In this document: positions 7,851 to 17,569 of the stretch, in pieces | How the letters are laid out: each line of letters starts with the position of its first letter | Position numbering within the stretch: position 1 is the first letter of the stretch | Source: Catellatospora citrea | Lineage (GTDB): Bacteria > Actinomycetota > Actinomycetes > Mycobacteriales > Micromonosporaceae | Direction of reading: 5' to 3' | Assembly (NCBI RefSeq): GCF_003610235.1 | Contig: NZ_RAPR01000003.1 | Span: 121,237-185,236 of the forward strand | DNA length: 64,000 nt | Program-made: the position numbers and the translations under genes | Notes under the pieces: model-generated | Database searches by the model: none | Told to the model about the DNA's origin: nothing | What the model saw: only the letters and a program-made list of their open reading frames with translations

Positions 7851-9482
7851 TCAGAGCTTGCCCGCGCCCGCACCGGCGGTGACCGACGACTTGACCGCGC
7901 CGGAACCCTGCGCGGTGTAGCCGTAGGGCACCGAGGCCACGGAGCCGTTGGTCTCGCACGGCCCCGAGTTGGTGAGCAGGTTGTCGCGGGCCACCAGGCG
8001 GCCCGGATCGGAGTCCGCGTAGCCGCTGGCCGACCAGCACGCCTGCACCACATTCTCGAACACGTTGCCCTCGACGAGCACCCCGGCGTTCATGGTCGAC
8101 GCGATGCCGTACGACGAGCTGTTGTTGTCGATGTTGGAGTAGTAGTTGTTGAAGACGTGGACCGTCTCGCCGAACCGCACCCGCGGGTTGCGCTCGAAGG
8201 TCCGGTCGAACCAGTTGTGGTGGTACGTGATCCGCAGGTGGCCGACGTCCTCACCGGCGTTGCCGTCGGAGTGCCCGACCAGCGAGTCCTTCCAGTGGTT
8301 GCGCAGGATGTTCCAGGACACCGTGACGTAGTCGCCGGCGTGGGTGATGTCGATCATGCCGTCGTAGAAGTCGACGTCGCTCTCGATGGTGCTGGACATC
8401 GTGTTGTGGTCGATCCAGATGTGGGTGGCGTTCTCGATCTGGATCGCGTCGCCGCCCGGCACCCCGCGGATGTTCATGTTCTGGATGATGACGTTGGCCG
8501 GGTGCATGTCCTCGATGTTGAGCGTGGTCCCGGAGACGCCCGAGTTCGCGCCGACACCCTGGATGGTCTTGTTGGCGGTGATCTCGACCGTGCCGGATCC
8601 GCTGAGCATGCCGTTGACCAGGATGGTCCGGGTGCCCGCGGCCTGGGCCTGGGTCCGGAAGTCGGCCCACGTGCTCACGGTGACCGAGGCGCCGCCCGCG
8701 CCGCCCGTGGTGCCGCCCGCCTGGGTCGCCCAGCCGATGATCCCGGTGGGCGGCGGCGGTGGGCTGGTGCTCGGCGACGGCGGCGCGGACGGCGACGGCG
8801 AGGCCGAGGGCGGAGCGGACGGCGAGCTGGACGCCGAGGGCGGGGTCGACGGGCTCGGGCCCGCCGCGTCGGTGGCCACGACGTCGTCGAACGAGGCCGC
8901 GGTGTAGTTGGCCAGCAGTCCGGCGCGGCCGGTCGGATACGAGCCGTCCGAGACCGACACCAGCCGGCTGCCGTTGACCGAGCCGACCAGCGAGCTGCCG
9001 GTCGCGCTCAGGGCCAGGGTGTACCAGGTGCCGGCCGCCGCGGCGAACGGCGCGGTGGCCAGCACGGTCGTGCTGCCCTTGCGCAACTGCACCGCGGTCG
9101 GCGTGAGCACGAGGGCGTAGAAGTTCGACGTGCTCTGCACCCGGGCCGCGACGCCGACCCCGCGCGAGGCGGAGCCGCTGAACGTGTCGGCCCGGACCTT
9201 CGCCGACACCGTGGCGGTCGACCAGGATGTGGAGCCGGCCAGGGCCTTGGCGCTGGCGCCGGTGCTCGACTGGCCGTAGGCGCCGGACGACACCGCCCAG
9301 CTGCCACCGGACGTGGTCCAGCCGTTGGCGTTGCCGTCGTTGAAGTCGTCGGACAGCAGCGTGGCCGCGTTCGCGGCCGCACCGATGGTCAGGATCAGCG
9401 CCGTGACGGTGACGCTGACGCCAACGGCCAGGGCGCTGCGGGCGCGCCTGCTCCGCCGGAGGGGGACGTGCGCTTCCTGCAC
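7851..9482 (-). CDS. Secreted PL1 pectate lyase with N-terminal LamG-like module
   Basis: Of 543 residues. A signal peptide (about 1-39, ending GAAANA) is followed by a beta-sandwich, LamG/DUF1080-like module beginning TLLSDDFNDGNANGW (about 40-220). Next comes a Pro/Ser-rich linker, then a PL1 parallel beta-helix catalytic domain with WIDHNTMSS, the D-x-D calcium-site region DVDFYDGMIDI and the H-x-x-WFDRTFERNPRVRFG motif. It would cleave polygalacturonate by beta-elimination outside the cell. The GTG start is chosen because GGAGG lies seven bases upstream and the signal peptide then begins normally; an upstream ATG would add an unlikely extension. A LacI-type operator overlaps its promoter region, suggesting induction by plant oligosaccharides. 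Confidence 0.88.
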   Translation of the reverse strand: MQEAHVPLRRSRRARSALAVGVSVTVTALILTIGAAANAATLLSDDFNDGNANGWTTSGGSWAVSSGAYGQSSTGASAKALAGSTSWSTATVSAKVRADTFSGSASRGVGVAARVQSTSNFYALVLTPTAVQLRKGSTTVLATAPFAAAAGTWYTLALSATGSSLVGSVNGSRLVSVSDGSYPTGRAGLLANYTAASFDDVVATDAAGPSPSTPPSASSSPSAPPSASPSPSAPPSPSTSPPPPPTGIIGWATQAGGTTGGAGGASVTVSTWADFRTQAQAAGTRTILVNGMLSGSGTVEITANKTIQGVGANSGVSGTTLNIEDMHPANVIIQNMNIRGVPGGDAIQIENATHIWIDHNTMSSTIESDVDFYDGMIDITHAGDYVTVSWNILRNHWKDSLVGHSDGNAGEDVGHLRITYHHNWFDRTFERNPRVRFGETVHVFNNYYSNIDNNSSSYGIASTMNAGVLVEGNVFENVVQACWSASGYADSDPGRLVARDNLLTNSGPCETNGSVASVPYGYTAQGSGAVKSSVTAGAGAGKL

Positions 9483-9501
9483 TGTAGGACCTCCCTGTGT
9501 T

Positions 9502-9515
9502 GGAATGCGCTTTCC
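9502..9515. promoter_or_regulatory. LacI-type operator, imperfect palindrome
   Basis: GGAATGCGCTTTCC differs at one base from the palindrome at 4667. It lies between the -10 box and the start codon of the pectate lyase, where a bound repressor would block transcription. Confidence 0.55.
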
Positions 9516-9518
9516 CCC

Positions 9519-9548
9519 AACGTAGGAAGACATACTTAAATCAGTCAA
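9519..9548 (-). promoter_or_regulatory. Candidate promoter of the pectate lyase gene
   Basis: On the minus strand, TTGACT (9543-9548) and TACGTT (9519-9524) are separated by 18 bases, about 37 bases before the GTG start. Confidence 0.45.
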
Positions 9549-9690
9549 TGGCTTCTATGTGCAGCTTTGTTGCATTCCATCGGGCCAAACGCCCATGGCC
9601 GACGGTCGGTCGGCCCCGATAGGTCAGCTATGGCGAACTTTGCGGCGCGGGCGGGAGTCCCTCCGTTCGCAGGAATGGCACCGATCGTAT

Positions 9691-9704
9691 GGCAAGCGCT
9701 TTCC
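9691..9704. promoter_or_regulatory. Third LacI-type operator variant
   Basis: GGCAAGCGCTTTCC differs at one base from the palindrome at 4667. It lies in the 366-base gap between pectate lyase and YCII gene, 145 bases before the latter. Nothing else coding was seen in this gap. Confidence 0.45.
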
Positions 9705-9848
9705 CGCCCGCCAGTACCCGCTTCGGGGGCAGCCGGCGGCGATGTCGCACCCGGTGTCGACAATTTCGCCGGACAGTGTCGGATCCGCCGGGTGCCGTTC
9801 GTAGTTGAGGCGAAGACGGACGCCGTCCGGCCGAGCAGAGGAGCAGCC

Positions 9849-10217
9849 ATGACCGAGTACCTCATCTACTTCAACCAGCAGTGGGTGGGCGACCACAGCG
9901 AGGAGTGGTTCCGCGCACGCGGGCCACTGGCCAGGGCTGTCGTCGACGAGATGAAGGCCGCCGGGGTGTACGTGTTCGCCGGGGGCCTGGAGGAGGACAA
10001 CGCGGCCTTCACCGCCGACGACACCAGCGGCACGCTGCTGTTCACCGACGGTCCCTACGTCGAGAGCAAGGAGTTCCTGGGCGGGCTGACCGTGGTGAAC
10101 GTGCCCGACGAGGCGGCCGCCCGCAGGTGGGCCGGCAAGATCGCGCAGGCGTGCGGCTGGCCCCAGGAGGTCCGCCGCTTCAAGCCGAACGGGCCCGGCG
10201 ATGGAGCCGGGGCATGA
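9849..10217 (+). CDS. YCII-related (DGPF) domain protein
   Basis: A 122-residue protein of the YCII/YCIA-related fold. It has the usual opening MTEYLIYFNQQW, a central GGLEEDNAAF, and the family's FTDGPYVESKEFLGGLTVV segment. Members are small dimeric alpha/beta-barrel proteins, often next to ECF sigma factors; their reaction is mostly unknown. AGGAG stands eight bases before the ATG. An ORF open for a further 94 codons upstream has no ribosome site and unusual composition, so the short start is used. The neighbouring genes do not reveal its job. Confidence 0.85.
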   Translation: MTEYLIYFNQQWVGDHSEEWFRARGPLARAVVDEMKAAGVYVFAGGLEEDNAAFTADDTSGTLLFTDGPYVESKEFLGGLTVVNVPDEAAARRWAGKIAQACGWPQEVRRFKPNGPGDGAGA

Positions 10218-10308
10218 CGGCGAGCGGATGACTATAACGTCATCCTTCGATACGCTCCGGTTTCTGGATGCTTTCTTTCCAGTTCCGAAAGCGACCTGAG
10301 GAGGAGCG

Positions 10309-11643
10309 ATGCCCCGCTCGCCATCGTCTGTCGTCTCTACGTTCCTGGCGCTCGCGTCGATCGCCGCCAGCCTGGCCGTCCCGACCCCGGCCGCCGCGGC
10401 CGCCGCCACGACCGCGCCGCAGCTCGTCATCGGCAGCGACTTCCCCGACCCCGACGTCTCGCGCTTCGACGGTGTCTACTACGCCTACTCGACCAACAAC
10501 GGCTTCGGCAACGTGCCGGTCGCCTCGGCGTCCTCGCTGACCGGGCCGTGGACCCGCCGCGGCAACGCGCTGCCCACCCTCGGCGCGTGGGCCAGCGGTG
10601 GCCTGACCTGGGCGCCGGAGGTGTCCCGCCGAGCCGACGGCCGATACCTGCTCTACTACACCGCCCGCAGCAGCGCCGTCGGCAGGCAGTGCATCGGCGC
10701 GGCGCTGGCCACCTCCCCGATCGGGCCGTTCACGCCGGTCGGCACCCAGCCGCTGGTCTGCAACGGCGGGGAGGGCGGCGACATCGACGCGTCCAGCTTC
10801 GTCGACAGCACCGGCGCGCGTTACCTGCTGTACAAGGACGACGGCAACGCCATCGGCCAGCCGACCAGCCTGTGGCTGCAGGGCGTCGCCGCCGACGGCC
10901 TCACCTTCCAGGGCGGCCGCGTCGAGCTGCTGCGCAGCGGACGGCCCGAGGAGGCGGGTGTCATCGAGGCCCCGGTGCTGACCAAGGTCGGCACGCAGTA
11001 CGTGCTGTTCTACTCCCTCGGCGGGTACGGCGGCGACGCCTATCAGACCAGCTACGCCACCTCGGCGTCACTGACCGGGCCGTACACGAAGGCGTACCGC
11101 TCGCTGATCACCACCGAGAGCGTCGACGGCGCCGTACGCGGCCCGGGCGGCGCGGACGTGGTGCGCGACCCCGCCGGAGACAGCATCGTGCTGCACGGCT
11201 GGATCAACAACTACAGCGCTCGCGGCATGTACGTGGCGGCCCTCGGCTGGGCCGGCGGCTTCCCTGTCGTGCGCGGCAGCCGGGTGCGCACCGAGGCCGA
11301 GCGCGGCACGCTGAACCGCTGCGCGATCCGGGCGACCACGACCGCGTCCCAGGGCCAGGCCGTCGCGTACATCGACTACGCCGACAGCTGGGTGCAGCTG
11401 AGCGTGTTCGCGCCGCGGGCCGGCGCCTACACGGTCCACGTCGGCTACGCCGCGGGCTTCGGCGACGCGCAGCACACGCTCACCGTCAACGGCGGCGCGC
11501 CGACGACCGTCGACTACCCGAACACCGGCTGGGAGACCTGGCGGCAGGCCCCGGTCGGGGTCACCCTGGCCGCCGGGTGGAACACGGTGCGCCTGACCTA
11601 CCTGAGCCGCTGGGCCGAACTCGACTACATCGAGGTGGCCTGA
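10309..11643 (+). CDS. Secreted GH43-type glycosidase with C-terminal CBM35-like module
   Basis: Of 444 residues. A signal peptide (about 1-33, Ala-rich end) precedes a five-bladed beta-propeller with GH43 signatures: FPDPDVSRFDGVYYAYST (catalytic base Asp), DIDASSFVD (pKa-modulating Asp) and VIEAPVLTK (acid Glu). The C-terminal 120 residues, from RTEAERG through YPNTGWETWRQ to RWAELDYIEVA, resemble CBM35/CBM6 carbohydrate-binding modules. It probably releases arabinose or xylose from plant hemicellulose or pectin side chains, in keeping with the pectate lyase nearby. GAGGAGG lies before the ATG. The exact substrate cannot be assigned. Confidence 0.87.
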   Translation: MPRSPSSVVSTFLALASIAASLAVPTPAAAAAATTAPQLVIGSDFPDPDVSRFDGVYYAYSTNNGFGNVPVASASSLTGPWTRRGNALPTLGAWASGGLTWAPEVSRRADGRYLLYYTARSSAVGRQCIGAALATSPIGPFTPVGTQPLVCNGGEGGDIDASSFVDSTGARYLLYKDDGNAIGQPTSLWLQGVAADGLTFQGGRVELLRSGRPEEAGVIEAPVLTKVGTQYVLFYSLGGYGGDAYQTSYATSASLTGPYTKAYRSLITTESVDGAVRGPGGADVVRDPAGDSIVLHGWINNYSARGMYVAALGWAGGFPVVRGSRVRTEAERGTLNRCAIRATTTASQGQAVAYIDYADSWVQLSVFAPRAGAYTVHVGYAAGFGDAQHTLTVNGGAPTTVDYPNTGWETWRQAPVGVTLAAGWNTVRLTYLSRWAELDYIEVA

Positions 11644-11646
11644 ACA

Positions 11647-11687
11647 GAGGACAGCCCCGGCGGATGTCCCCCGCCGGGGCGGTCCTC
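11647..11687. terminator. Bidirectional terminator between convergent genes
   Basis: Nested arms GAGGAC...CCCCGGCGG and CCGCCGGGG...GTCCTC form a long hairpin with a 7-base loop between GH43 and metallopeptidase genes. Confidence 0.8.
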
Positions 11688-11698
11688 GGGCGGGCCCG

Positions 11699-13090
<1,392 letters not shown>

Positions 13091-13164
13091 GGAATCACGT
13101 TAAGTGAGACGCGGGCTCCCCGCCGACGGTCGGCGAAGCTGGGAAGAACCTGTGATTTTCGGCG

Positions 13165-13353
13165 TCAGAGCCCGGAGTAACCGCGTGCGAAGTCGGCGGC
13201 CAGTTCCCGGCGGTGGACGTGCGTCGCCGCCGGGCAGGGCGAGGGCCGCCCGCAGCCGTCGCAGACGGGCTCGCCCACCCTCGGCTCGGCCTCGGCGACC
13301 GGCAGGTCCAGCGCCGGGCGGGTCAGCACGGTGCCGGGTTCGAACGCGTACAT
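13165..13353 (-). CDS. Small cysteine-containing protein of unknown function
   Basis: A 62-residue protein with no recognised family. Its centre has CDGCGRPSPC followed by H-x-H, which could bind a metal. AGGGAG lies seven bases before the ATG. Third-position GC content looks coding, and it fits between the M1 peptidase and the divergent membrane protein. Whether it is translated is not proven. Confidence 0.55.
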   Translation of the reverse strand: MYAFEPGTVLTRPALDLPVAEAEPRVGEPVCDGCGRPSPCPAATHVHRRELAADFARGYSGL

Positions 13354-13531
13354 GGTGTGCTCCCTCGCCTGCCGTGGACCGGCTCCGGACGAGGACGGCC
13401 CCACGGTGTCGATTCCCGTGCGGATTCCGGCACAAACATGGCCCGTCACCTGCGGCCCGATCGGATGGTCGACGACTTCAACCATCCACATACGATGTCC
13501 GCACCCATCCCTCTCCGCAGACAGGTGACCG

Positions 13532-14473
13532 ATGTCCACAGCAGACCCCACGGCCGTACCCAAGATCGCCTGGTCGCAGCGGATGGCCGGAATCCTCGCC
13601 AGCTCCATCGCGCTCCCGCTGATCTTCGAGATCCTGCTGGCGCTGCTGGGCGACGAGCCGTTCAACTTCGGCCGGGCCGGCGTGACCGTCGTGGTGGTCG
13701 GCATCGCCGCGGGCGGGTTGTACCTGTTCCGGCCCGGCTGGCTCAACATGCAGCGCGCCCGCGCCACGTTCCTGGTGCTGGCCGGTCTGGGCACGGCCCT
13801 GCACGGGTTTCTGGTCACGGCCGCCTTCGACCTGTTCGACAACAAGGAACTCGTGCAGGACGTGGTGGGCATGACGACCCTGGTCCTCGGGGTGACCACG
13901 TTCGCCATCGGCTGCTTCTACTTTCGCGTCGAGGACGTGCAGGAGATCATCGAGAACCCGTCGACGACCCGCGTCCCCGTCGAGGAGATCGCCGTCTCGC
14001 CGGTGACGGGCGTCTACCAGGCGGACTCCAGCGACCGTGCCTTGCTGGAGGCCTGCCGTGACGCCTTGAGCGTCGAACGGCTGCACTACATCGCCATGTA
14101 CGAGCCGCCGGATGCCGACCCGGCCGCACCGGCCCAGCGGGTCTTCAGTGTGGACACGTTCGAGCAGACCAGGTACCGGGTACGCCAGCTCAACGCGCAT
14201 CAGCGCCGCGAGCTGTACCACGCCCAGGGCGAGCGGGTGATCGAACTTCGGCACTCCCTCGACCCGCAGCTCGCCCACCTGCACACCGGCCCGCTGGTCC
14301 GGCTGGTGCTCGACGTCGAGCAGGGTGCGATCTACTACTACGAGATCAGCCGCAACCCCAGTCGGCACCTCGTCGCGGTCACCCTCGACCAGGACCACGT
14401 CTACACCACCGACGCGGAGCTGGAGATGCTCAAGGGCAGGCTGCGCCGCGAGCTGGGCCTGCCACGCGCCTGA
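13532..14473 (+). CDS. Membrane protein of unknown function
   Basis: A 313-residue protein. The first 135 residues form four hydrophobic helices (near 20-40, 50-68, 80-100 and 112-132). The rest is a soluble cytoplasmic region rich in charged residues, with no catalytic motif I recognise. The soluble part begins VEDVQEIIENPS and ends LKGRLRRELGLPRA. It is monocistronic, with AGGTGA before the ATG and a strong hairpin directly after the stop. A signalling or scaffold role is possible but unsupported. Confidence 0.8.
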   Translation: MSTADPTAVPKIAWSQRMAGILASSIALPLIFEILLALLGDEPFNFGRAGVTVVVVGIAAGGLYLFRPGWLNMQRARATFLVLAGLGTALHGFLVTAAFDLFDNKELVQDVVGMTTLVLGVTTFAIGCFYFRVEDVQEIIENPSTTRVPVEEIAVSPVTGVYQADSSDRALLEACRDALSVERLHYIAMYEPPDADPAAPAQRVFSVDTFEQTRYRVRQLNAHQRRELYHAQGERVIELRHSLDPQLAHLHTGPLVRLVLDVEQGAIYYYEISRNPSRHLVAVTLDQDHVYTTDAELEMLKGRLRRELGLPRA

Positions 14474-14475
14474 CA

Positions 14476-14504
14476 GCCGAAGCGCCCCGGTGGGGCGCTT
14501 CGGC
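14476..14504. terminator. Perfect 13-bp hairpin terminator
   Basis: GCCGAAGCGCCCC, loop GGT, and its exact complement, two bases after the stop of the membrane protein gene. It also serves the convergent gene ending at 14521. Confidence 0.85.
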
Positions 14505-14520
14505 CGTGACACACCGGACC

Positions 14521-15501
14521 TCAGAAGGTGTACGGCGTCGCGTACTGCGGTCGCAGGATGGTGGTGCGCGGCGCGGCCTGCCGGATCGCCGCCTCGAACG
14601 CGGCCAGCTTCTCGGCGTCGGCGGGCGCGACCGTGGGCGGGTTCTGCAGCGGCGTCTCGAAGTTGTCCCAGTGCACCGGCACCACGACCGCCGGACGGTC
14701 CAGCGCCTCGATCAGCCGGGGCACGTAGTCGTGCGTGGCGGTGCTCGACGGCAGGGCCAGCATCGCGACGTCCGGGTTCAGCCCGCGCAGGTTGCGCTCG
14801 ACGAAGTCGCTCGCCCCCATGAAGAACACCGACGGCCCGCCGGTGACGGTGACCTGATAGGACAGCGTGTCACCTTCCGGCAGGTCGGCGATGGTGCGCG
14901 GAGCCGGAACACCCGGGCTGGTACGCACCCCCGGGAAGGCCATCGAGTACGCCGCGTTGCGGCTGTGCAGCGCGGACACCACCTCGACGGAGTAGTCGCC
15001 GAACGCCAGCACCTCGCCACCCTTGACCGGGCTGAGCTGCCCGGCGGCCACCCCCGACGCGAGCCCGAGGTGGTACGCGGTGAGCGTGCCGAAGACCCGT
15101 GCGCCGGTCGTGGTCGCGATGTGCGGCACGTCGTTGAAGTGGTCCCAGTGGGTGTGCGTGACGAACACGTTCTCCGGCTTGCCGACATGCGCGGCGACCG
15201 TCGCCGCGTCGACGGTGAGCGCGGTGGCGGGGTCGAACGCGCCGGTGAACAGGCCGGTCGGGAATCGGGTCAGGTACGGGTCGATGAGCAGGGTGCGCGC
15301 GCCGACGTCGATGCGCCACCCGGAGGTGCCCAGCCAGCGCAGCGTCGCCGTCGGCCGTTTGGCGGCGCCGGTCCGGGGAGCGGGCGCGGCGGCGGCCGGG
15401 GCGGCGAGGGCCGGCGCGGCGGCGACCGGGATGGCGGCGATCGCGGTGCCCGCGGCAGCCGTACGCAGGAAGCGGCGGCGGTCGACCGGGTGCTTGGACA
15501 T
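14521..15501 (-). CDS. Tat-exported metallo-beta-lactamase-fold hydrolase
   Basis: Of 326 residues. The N-terminus carries a twin-arginine signal (DRRRFLRT followed by an Ala-rich stretch to about residue 45), so the folded enzyme is exported. The zinc site is VTHTHWDHF (HxHxDH), with further ligands likely in ALHSRN and VHWDN. The overall plan (LGTSGWRIDVGARTLLIDPY start) is that of UlaG-like/lactonase-like MBL proteins, not true beta-lactamases. GAGGGG precedes the ATG. The substrate is unknown. The 154 bases after its start, up to 15655, hold no gene. Confidence 0.85.
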   Translation of the reverse strand: MSKHPVDRRRFLRTAAAGTAIAAIPVAAAPALAAPAAAAPAPRTGAAKRPTATLRWLGTSGWRIDVGARTLLIDPYLTRFPTGLFTGAFDPATALTVDAATVAAHVGKPENVFVTHTHWDHFNDVPHIATTTGARVFGTLTAYHLGLASGVAAGQLSPVKGGEVLAFGDYSVEVVSALHSRNAAYSMAFPGVRTSPGVPAPRTIADLPEGDTLSYQVTVTGGPSVFFMGASDFVERNLRGLNPDVAMLALPSSTATHDYVPRLIEALDRPAVVVPVHWDNFETPLQNPPTVAPADAEKLAAFEAAIRQAAPRTTILRPQYATPYTF

Positions 15502-15655
15502 GGGTGTTTCCCCTCGTGCGGTGGATCAAGATGACCACCGCAGCGAAACACCGGCCGCACGGCACCGTCCAAGATCGAAGCACGGCACCCGCGATATCGG
15601 TTCGGATATCAGTCCAGTTCAGGCGATGACCGCGGAACCCGACAAGTGGCTTAGG

Positions 15656-16537
15656 TCACTCGCCACGCAGCTCGTCCACGGCCAGCTTCGCGGCCCGTCC
15701 GAGCACGAGGTCGAGTTCCAGGCGCGGCATGGACAGCCGTTCGGTCTTGGCGAACACGGCCACCGCGTAGCGGCCGCCGTCGGGATACTCCACGACCCCG
15801 GCCTCCATGTGCAGACCCGGTAGCGTTCCGGTCTTGCCCGCCACCCGCACGCCCGGCGGGAACGCCGCGGCGAGCCGGGTCCAGAACAGCTGGCGGAACA
15901 TCAGCGCGCGGACGTCCGCGCAGGCCCGCGCCGAGCCCGCCTCGTCCCGCCAGATGAGCCCGAGCAGCCGGGTGACCTCCTCGGGCGTGCTGGAGTTGGT
16001 GCGCGCGGGGTCGAACACCCGCAGTGCGCGGACCCGCTCATCGGGCAGCGTCGGAAAGATCCGCGCGAACTCCTCGTCGTCGCGCGCCCCGACATCGGCG
16101 ATCATGGTGGCGAGCAGTTCGCGCGGCCCGCCGATCAGGTGTGTGCGGGTCAGGCCGAGCTCCTGCGCGAGCAGTGGCAGCAGGTCCGGACCGATGCGGC
16201 GCAACAGCAGGTCGGCGGCGGTGTTGTCGCTGACGGACATCGTGAAGTAGGCCAGGTCGCGCAGCGACATCTCGACGTCGTCGGCGCAGCCTGCCGTGCC
16301 CCAGCCGCCGAGCCGGTCGCCGGCGCGGACCAGCACCCGGTCGGCCGGATCCAGGGAGCCCGCGGCGGTCTGCCGGGCGAACTCCAGTACCAGCAGGATC
16401 TTGAAGATGGACCCGATGACGACCTGGTCGTCCGCGCCGACCGCGACCTCGCGGCCGGTGTCGAGGTCGCGGGCGTGCAGCCACCCCTGCATGTCCGCGC
16501 TGGCGAACGCGGCCGCGATCCGGTTCGTGATCGACAT
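15656..16537 (-). CDS. Class A beta-lactamase-fold serine hydrolase, no signal peptide
   Basis: A 293-residue protein with the three class A motifs: SIFK (Ser43/Lys46), SDN (103-105) and KTG (235-237). Two things are odd. There is no signal peptide, so it should be cytoplasmic. The omega loop lacks a clear ExxLN, so the deacylation glutamate is uncertain. Such proteins may be poor beta-lactamases or act on other esters or amides. It is divergent from a LysR regulator with only 22 bases between starts, the arrangement of ampR-ampC. The start is leaderless: TAGGCT lies six bases before the ATG. Confidence 0.85.
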   Translation of the reverse strand: MSITNRIAAAFASADMQGWLHARDLDTGREVAVGADDQVVIGSIFKILLVLEFARQTAAGSLDPADRVLVRAGDRLGGWGTAGCADDVEMSLRDLAYFTMSVSDNTAADLLLRRIGPDLLPLLAQELGLTRTHLIGGPRELLATMIADVGARDDEEFARIFPTLPDERVRALRVFDPARTNSSTPEEVTRLLGLIWRDEAGSARACADVRALMFRQLFWTRLAAAFPPGVRVAGKTGTLPGLHMEAGVVEYPDGGRYAVAVFAKTERLSMPRLELDLVLGRAAKLAVDELRGE

Positions 16538-16543
16538 CGGGTC

Positions 16544-16553
16544 AGCCTATGGT
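16544..16553. promoter_or_regulatory. Overlapping divergent -10 boxes
   Basis: Minus-strand TAGGCT (16544-16549) and plus-strand TATGGT (16548-16553) share two bases, and each lies six bases before its start codon. The beta-lactamase and LysR promoters therefore cannot be occupied together. Confidence 0.65.
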
Positions 16554-16559
16554 CGGACG

Positions 16560-17525
16560 GTGGATCTCTCCAAGCACCTGCGCTACTTCCTGGTCGTCGC
16601 GGAGGAACTGCACTTCAGCCGGGCCGCGGCGATTCTCGGTATGGCCCAGCCGCCGCTCAGTCAGGCCATGCGGCGGCTGGAGGACGAGCTCGGGGTCACC
16701 CTGTTCGACCGGCTGCCCCGCGAGACCGCCCTGACCGCGGCCGGGCACGCGCTTCGCGACGAGGCACGCGAGTTCCTGGCCGCGGAGCAGCGGATGCGGA
16801 CCCTGATGAGCACCATCCGGGACGGCACGCTCGGCACCCTGCGGGCCGGGGTGCCGCCGGAGACGCCGGCCGCGGCCCTGGGCGAGCTGCTGCGCCGGCT
16901 CGCCGAGCAGGCCCCCGGACTCGACGTCGACCTGCAGGAGCTGACTACCGCCGAGCAGCTGGAACTGCTCGCCGCCGCGCGGCTCGACGTGGGCCTGGTG
17001 CACCAGCCGGTCGACGACGTGGACCTGCATACCGGCCCGGTCGTCCGGACCCGCTTGGGCGTGGTGCTGTCCCGCACCAGCCCGCTGGCCCGGTCGAGCG
17101 AGGTCGCGCTGGCCGATCTCGCCGGGCACGGGCTGGTCGTCTTCCCTCGCGCCACCGCCCCCGCCTGGCACGATCACCTGCTCGCGGTATGCCGCGAGCA
17201 CGGCTTCACGCCGAGCCGGGTGCGGCACGCCCGCAATCCCGAGTTCCTGTGCGGGCTGGTGCTGGCGGGTCAGGGCGTGGCGCTGGAGCGGGAGTCCGCG
17301 ACCCGCCGCGAGCCCCGGGTCACCTGGCGGCCGCTGACCGGCGACCCGCTGTGGCAGCAGGTCACCGCGGTGTGGCCGCGCCGGTCACCGCACCCTGCGG
17401 CGCAGCGCTTCGCCACCGTCGCCGGCGAGGTCCTGGCCGGGGCCGGGGCGCCGCCCGCGACGGAGCGGGCGGCAGGGGCGCCGGCGCCCTGGTCGGTCGT
17501 CTTCCACACGGCCCCGGGCGTGTGA
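16560..17525 (+). CDS. LysR-family transcriptional regulator
   Basis: Of 321 residues. The winged helix-turn-helix is at 1-60 (YFLVVAEELHFSRAAAILGMAQPPLSQAMRRLE, described here in two parts: FSRAAAIL turn, QPPLSQAMRRLE recognition helix). The periplasmic-binding-like effector domain runs from about 88 to 300. The GTG start is preceded by TATGGT six bases upstream and no ribosome site, suggesting a leaderless message. Its position back to back with the beta-lactamase-like gene predicts that it controls that gene and itself. Confidence 0.9.
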   Translation: MDLSKHLRYFLVVAEELHFSRAAAILGMAQPPLSQAMRRLEDELGVTLFDRLPRETALTAAGHALRDEAREFLAAEQRMRTLMSTIRDGTLGTLRAGVPPETPAAALGELLRRLAEQAPGLDVDLQELTTAEQLELLAAARLDVGLVHQPVDDVDLHTGPVVRTRLGVVLSRTSPLARSSEVALADLAGHGLVVFPRATAPAWHDHLLAVCREHGFTPSRVRHARNPEFLCGLVLAGQGVALERESATRREPRVTWRPLTGDPLWQQVTAVWPRRSPHPAAQRFATVAGEVLAGAGAPPATERAAGAPAPWSVVFHTAPGV

Positions 17526-17569
17526 CGGCCGGACACCTACCGGTAGGCCTCCCGCCCCCGGGGGCGGAT

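Noticed and set aside
8740..8880. Low-complexity repeat in the pectate lyase gene
   Set aside because: It encodes the Pro/Ser linker between domains and is not a mobile or CRISPR-type repeat.
9567..9848. Upstream extension of the YCII gene
   Set aside because: No ribosome site, composition unlike coding, and the domain starts exactly at the ATG at 9849.
13100..13435. 111-codon minus-strand frame before the membrane protein gene
   Set aside because: Arg/Gly-rich shadow of the 62-residue gene in another frame; no ribosome site.
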